From Thermoplasmatota archaeon (lineage in GTDB: Archaea; Thermoplasmatota; Thermoplasmata; Thermoplasmatales; Thermoplasmataceae), in NCBI GenBank assembly GCA_023488885.1, contig JAMDDH010000033.1, positions 1 to 64,000 of the forward strand: 64,000 nt of DNA, read 5' to 3'. Within the stretch, counting starts at the first letter, position 1, and each line of letters begins with the position of its first letter. Below, piece by piece: positions 61,195-64,000 of this stretch. The position numbers were made by a program, and so were the translations under genes. The notes beneath the pieces were generated by a model. It was not told the DNA's origin. It ran no database searches and saw only the letters and a program-made list of their open reading frames with translations.

Positions 61195-62247
61195 TCACAT
61201 TGGATGGAATGGTGCCTGCATAAGACCTTCTGTTTCCTTGAAACCCATCATGATATTCATCGACTGCACGGCGTTTCCAGCAGCTCCCTTGATGAGGTTG
61301 TCTATTGCAGATATACTGATCATCCTGTTTGCATGTTTATCATATTCAAACCCGATGTCGACGAAGTTGGATCCAGCCACAATCTTGGGATCCGGGTACC
61401 TGAAAACCCCGCTTTTATCCATTATATACCTGACAAATGGTTCGTCTTTGTACATTGCCCTCATTGCCCCCCATACTTTTGCCTCCACTATTTCCTCTTC
61501 AGTAAAGAAGCTCGAAGTGGCCAGTATTCCGCGAACCATGTTAACGGAATGGGCAGACATTGTAGCCTTCTGTTTCTTGCCGGAAACGTATGAAAGTTCC
61601 TGCTCAATCTCAGCGATGTGCCTGTGACCCCAGGGTTTGTAAATCCTAACGGAGTTCGCATGCTCGGAGAAATTGGATGCCAGGGAAACACTGCTGCCTG
61701 ATGCGGAAGATCCTGTTTTCACATCTATTATGGCAGTTCCGTTCAGCATTCCTGCCTTGGCAAATGGGGCAAGACCGTAGATGGAACAGCATGCTGTGCA
61801 ACCAGGGCTTGCAATATTTTTCGCCGATTTCAACTCTTCCCTGTGTATCTCGGCGAGACCATACGTGAATTTTGAAAGGAGATCAGGTGCAGTGTGTTCC
61901 CACCCGTACCATTTAGGATAATCTTCTGGATTCTTTAACCTGAAATCTGCACTCATATCCACCACGCGTGTTCCCTGTTCAAGTATTTTTGGAGTGATCT
62001 TGACAGATTCGCCGTGTGGAACTGCTAGAAACATAACATCCACTTCTGAAGCCACATCCAGTGGACTCTTATCGGAATACTTCAGGTCGGTGAAACCTTT
62101 CAGGTTAGTGTGTACTTTGAATACCTGTTTCCCAGCATATTTCTTGGAAGTCACCACTGAGACTTCAACATCCCTGTGCTGAAGCAGTATTCGAAGAGCC
62201 TCACCACCAGCATATCCAGATGAACCAACAATGCCGACCTTAATCAC
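61195..62247 (-). CDS. lysY: [LysW]-aminoadipyl/glutamyl phosphate reductase
   Basis: A 350-residue ArgC-like NADPH reductase with GSSGYAGGEALR at the N-terminus and the active-site cysteine in ASPGCTACCSIYGL. RPWGHRHIAEIEQEL-type (YKPWGHRHIAE) is the histidine loop. It reduces the LysW-bound acyl phosphate to the semialdehyde. It is the second gene of the lysW cluster, 71 bases after lysW. Confidence 0.93.
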   Translation of the reverse strand: MIKVGIVGSSGYAGGEALRILLQHRDVEVSVVTSKKYAGKQVFKVHTNLKGFTDLKYSDKSPLDVASEVDVMFLAVPHGESVKITPKILEQGTRVVDMSADFRLKNPEDYPKWYGWEHTAPDLLSKFTYGLAEIHREELKSAKNIASPGCTACCSIYGLAPFAKAGMLNGTAIIDVKTGSSASGSSVSLASNFSEHANSVRIYKPWGHRHIAEIEQELSYVSGKKQKATMSAHSVNMVRGILATSSFFTEEEIVEAKVWGAMRAMYKDEPFVRYIMDKSGVFRYPDPKIVAGSNFVDIGFEYDKHANRMISISAIDNLIKGAAGNAVQSMNIMMGFKETEGLMQAPFHPM

Positions 62248-62318
62248 AAAAATCTAATGCTCCTTTAAAACAGTGTAAAACTTAAAACAAATTATCGTAA
62301 GAAGGGAAAGTTTATGGT

Positions 62319-62492
62319 TTATTCTCCCCAGTCCTCTTTGATGCTCTCTGCAGCCTGAAGTTGTATCTGATTGCCGTTTACGGAAACTATTTCGTATTCC
62401 ACACCGCAGTCTTTGCATCCAACGAGTTCTCCGACTATGGAGTCATCAGGAGTAGATATTTGTCCTCCGCACGTGTTGCATTCTATCTTCAT
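62319..62492 (-). CDS. lysW: amino-group carrier protein LysW
   Basis: A 57-residue gene that is easily missed because of its size. It has two CxxC-type pairs (C5, C8 and C26, C29) forming a zinc knuckle fold, and ends in EDWGE, the strictly conserved C-terminal motif whose last glutamate carries the growing amino acid. AGGTG lies six bases before the ATG. It heads the lysW-Y-Z-J-X-K operon, and the protein acts as the carrier for all enzymes encoded downstream. Confidence 0.95.
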   Translation of the reverse strand: MKIECNTCGGQISTPDDSIVGELVGCKDCGVEYEIVSVNGNQIQLQAAESIKEDWGE

Positions 62493-62600
62493 TTTTTACA
62501 CCTATGTCATATTCTCTGGCAAGTATCTCTATTGATTGCCTGAGAATTGTTCGAAAATCATTAGCAACTATTAATAGCTTGTGACCAATCCTGTTCAAAA

Positions 62601-63275
62601 ATGCACAAAATAGAGAAGAATAACCTCAGTGTAAATCAACTTGTAAAAGAAATTCTGGAACGTGATATCTTTCTATCCATATCGTTGAAGAAGGGGTATG
62701 CCAATCTCAGTGCAGTGACTAGAACTCTTCTGCCTATGGTAGAATCCAGGTTGGGAAAAAAACTGAATCAGGAGGCTTTGATGTCCGCCCTGAAACGAAA
62801 CCGTGACTTCTCAACAAACTTTGAGCCAGGAATCAAGAGAGTACTTGCCCAGAGTTCTATAAAATTAACGACCGGGATGGTCAAAATAGTTATACCGAAC
62901 GCCTACATCAAAGAATTTCTTGATGCCATGAGTGATGAATTTGTCAAGGATACTGCGTACATGTCAATAGGTATGCAGCATACCACAATAATATTGGAAG
63001 AACGCATTTATGACGGGTTACCGCGTAATCTGAACCGGAACATCATAGATAACAGAAGATCAGTTGCCGTTATGCATATCCTGAGTCCGGAATCCGTCAT
63101 AGAAACACCTGGTTTTCTTGTTTCAATATATGAAAGACTTGCAATGGCCGGAATAAACGTTGAAGAAACAACCAACAGCTATACGGATGCCATTATAGTC
63201 GTGAAGGACCACGATGCAGGAGAAGCATTCACTGCAATCAGCGATCTCATCAAATTTTCCAGGATTAATATCTGA
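62601..63275 (+). CDS. ACT-domain protein, paralogue A (candidate amino acid regulator)
   Basis: A 224-residue protein. Residues about 155-215 form an ACT-like domain with the ligand-loop pattern ETPGFLVSIYERLAMAGINV. An N-terminal helical region (about 10-70, with ANLSAVTRTLL) resembles a DNA- or protein-binding unit, and the middle is beta-rich. It is a full-length paralogue of the convergent gene at 63288. ATTAATA (62569-62575) lies about 29 bases upstream of the ATG, implying leaderless expression. The position beside lysW suggests sensing of lysine, arginine or a precursor; this is inference. Confidence 0.68.
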   Translation: MHKIEKNNLSVNQLVKEILERDIFLSISLKKGYANLSAVTRTLLPMVESRLGKKLNQEALMSALKRNRDFSTNFEPGIKRVLAQSSIKLTTGMVKIVIPNAYIKEFLDAMSDEFVKDTAYMSIGMQHTTIILEERIYDGLPRNLNRNIIDNRRSVAVMHILSPESVIETPGFLVSIYERLAMAGINVEETTNSYTDAIIVVKDHDAGEAFTAISDLIKFSRINI

Positions 63276-63287
63276 GGAGACGGCTTA

Positions 63288-63887
63288 TCATGACAGTACC
63301 AGAGTCTCGTACGCCCTTACTCCATCACTCCTTCTTATGACAATTATTGTCTCATTGGAACACGATATCAATTGTAGCACATTTATTCCGGAAGAGTAGA
63401 GACGTTCAGTTATCCTCATAACAAACCCCGGGACTCTCTCGATTTCTTTTGGGGAAAATATATGAATCGCACTCACGTCTCTTTCCACAGTGACCTGGTT
63501 TCCCAGTGGTAATTTGCCATTTTTGAGTTCGTCAACAATGTAAACCACGGAATCAGTCAAGTACGTAGCAGAAATGTAGTTTACGTTCAGCGGTTTAACT
63601 GACATAAGTACAGTAATTTTGTCCTGTAATGTGACCTTACTCTGCATCAACAGTTCCTCAACATAGGTGAGGTCAGTTCTCCCGTCCGAGGATTCCTCCA
63701 TAAATTTGTTTAGTGAGTATCTTATGCTGGAAATATTGAAATCCGGGTATTTGCCCTTAATATCCCTTGCCAGTTTGCTCACGTTTACAACGCGGCCTTT
63801 CAGAAATGAGTAAGTCTCAGGATGTAATTTTAAGTAGTCCCGAACGGATTCCTCAACGCTTCCCCTTCGTTTCCTTGTAATTGCCAT
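63288..63887 (-). CDS. ACT-domain protein, paralogue B (candidate amino acid regulator)
   Basis: A 199-residue paralogue of the preceding gene. It has a basic start (AITRKRRGS), a helical domain (12-62, containing VNVSKLARDIKGKYP) that may be a winged helix or similar, and a C-terminal ACT-like domain (about 135-195, ERVPGFVMRITERLYSSGINV). The two genes end 12 bases apart. The box AATATATATTT (about 63905-63915, minus) lies about 22 bases before the ATG. Several ACAATAT inverted repeats sit upstream and could be its own operators. Confidence 0.68.
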   Translation of the reverse strand: MAITRKRRGSVEESVRDYLKLHPETYSFLKGRVVNVSKLARDIKGKYPDFNISSIRYSLNKFMEESSDGRTDLTYVEELLMQSKVTLQDKITVLMSVKPLNVNYISATYLTDSVVYIVDELKNGKLPLGNQVTVERDVSAIHIFSPKEIERVPGFVMRITERLYSSGINVLQLISCSNETIIVIRRSDGVRAYETLVLS

Positions 63888-63904
63888 ACTGGAAAATCAT
63901 TAAC

Positions 63905-63982
63905 AAATATATATTGTTTGTCACTTTACTAACAATATTAATAATTATTGTGATAAATTTAACAATATACTGCCATATATTG
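63905..63982. repeat. cluster of CAATAT/ATATTG inverted repeats
   Basis: Three inverted pairs occur in about 80 bases upstream of the ACT paralogue B: CAAATA/ATATTG around the TATA box (63904-63916), ACAATA-N8-TATTGT (63932-63951) and CAATATA-N6-TATATTG (63963-63982). The shared half-site suggests a set of binding sites for one regulator. The window ends soon after, so the array may be longer. Confidence 0.5.
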
Positions 63983-64000
63983 ATTCAGTTGTTGATTTTT

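Noticed and set aside
62361-62543. Plus-strand frame of 60 codons
   Set aside because: It is antisense to lysW, whose conserved EDWGE end and cysteine pairs show the coding strand.
1-64000. CRISPR array, rRNA, integrase or defence island
   Set aside because: No regularly spaced direct repeats, rRNA motifs, Cas-like proteins or restriction-type genes were seen.

Overview
This window is archaeal and most probably from a member of the Thermoplasmatales (Thermoplasmata). The evidence is the gene content and signals: an archaellin and a separate type IV pilin, KEOPS Pcc1 and prefoldin beta, archaeal-type riboflavin synthase and FAD synthetase, the archaeal CobT and CobY variants, a LysW-dependent amino acid pathway, a glucose dehydrogenase very like the Thermoplasma enzyme, an archaeal SRP RNA, and TATA boxes about 25-33 bases upstream of start codons, which imply many leaderless mRNAs. 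Shine-Dalgarno sites occur mainly inside operons. The species cannot be named from the sequence alone.

Layout. 1-5.1 kb: a STAND-like ATPase with TPR-type repeats and a small four-cysteine protein, pyrDK, and a PEBP-family protein. 5.2-9.7 kb: cell-surface genes (a type IV pilin-like protein and a large membrane-anchored secreted protein) and a three-gene ABC transporter operon. 9.9-16 kb: tRNA-Arg(UCU), pcc1-pfdB-mptA, the riboflavin/FAD operon ribB-ribL-ribC-ribH, a RimI-like acetyltransferase, an HD phosphohydrolase and the SRP RNA. 16-23.4 kb: late cobalamin synthesis (cobT-like, cbiB, cobD, cobS, cobY) and a TPP riboswitch ahead of an MFS transporter. 23.4-27.3 kb: an amino acid permease, a degenerate transposase, an archaellin and a small membrane protein.

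27.3-34.7 kb holds branched-chain amino acid synthesis: leuA-leuC-leuD-leuB on the plus strand, convergent with ilvB-ilvN-ilvC on the minus strand. The leu operon has a long structured 5' leader, and leuB has no ordinary start codon. 34.8-44.8 kb is a mixed region: small lineage-type membrane proteins, a polyprenol-kinase-like protein, malic enzyme, GNAT enzymes, a redox group (DUF302, AhpD-like, hemerythrin), an isochorismatase-fold pseudoenzyme, purC and a methyltransferase. 45-49.7 kb: ribA, glucose dehydrogenase, folD, nadE and a Na+/H+ antiporter. 49.7-54.4 kb: a type IV filament assembly operon with two ATPases and two separate membrane platform proteins. 54.6-62.5 kb: argG-argH facing lysW-lysY-lysZ-lysJ-lysX-lysK, which fits LysW-carried arginine (and perhaps lysine) synthesis. 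The window ends with two convergent paralogous ACT-domain proteins that are candidate amino acid sensors.

The features most worth following up are the leu leader RNA, the ACG start of leuB, the dual-ATPase filament operon, the ACT-domain pair with its inverted repeats, and the unusual tRNA-Arg. No CRISPR array, rRNA or intact insertion sequence with clear ends was seen. No similarity search or folding program was run; all calls come from reading the sequence and proteins.
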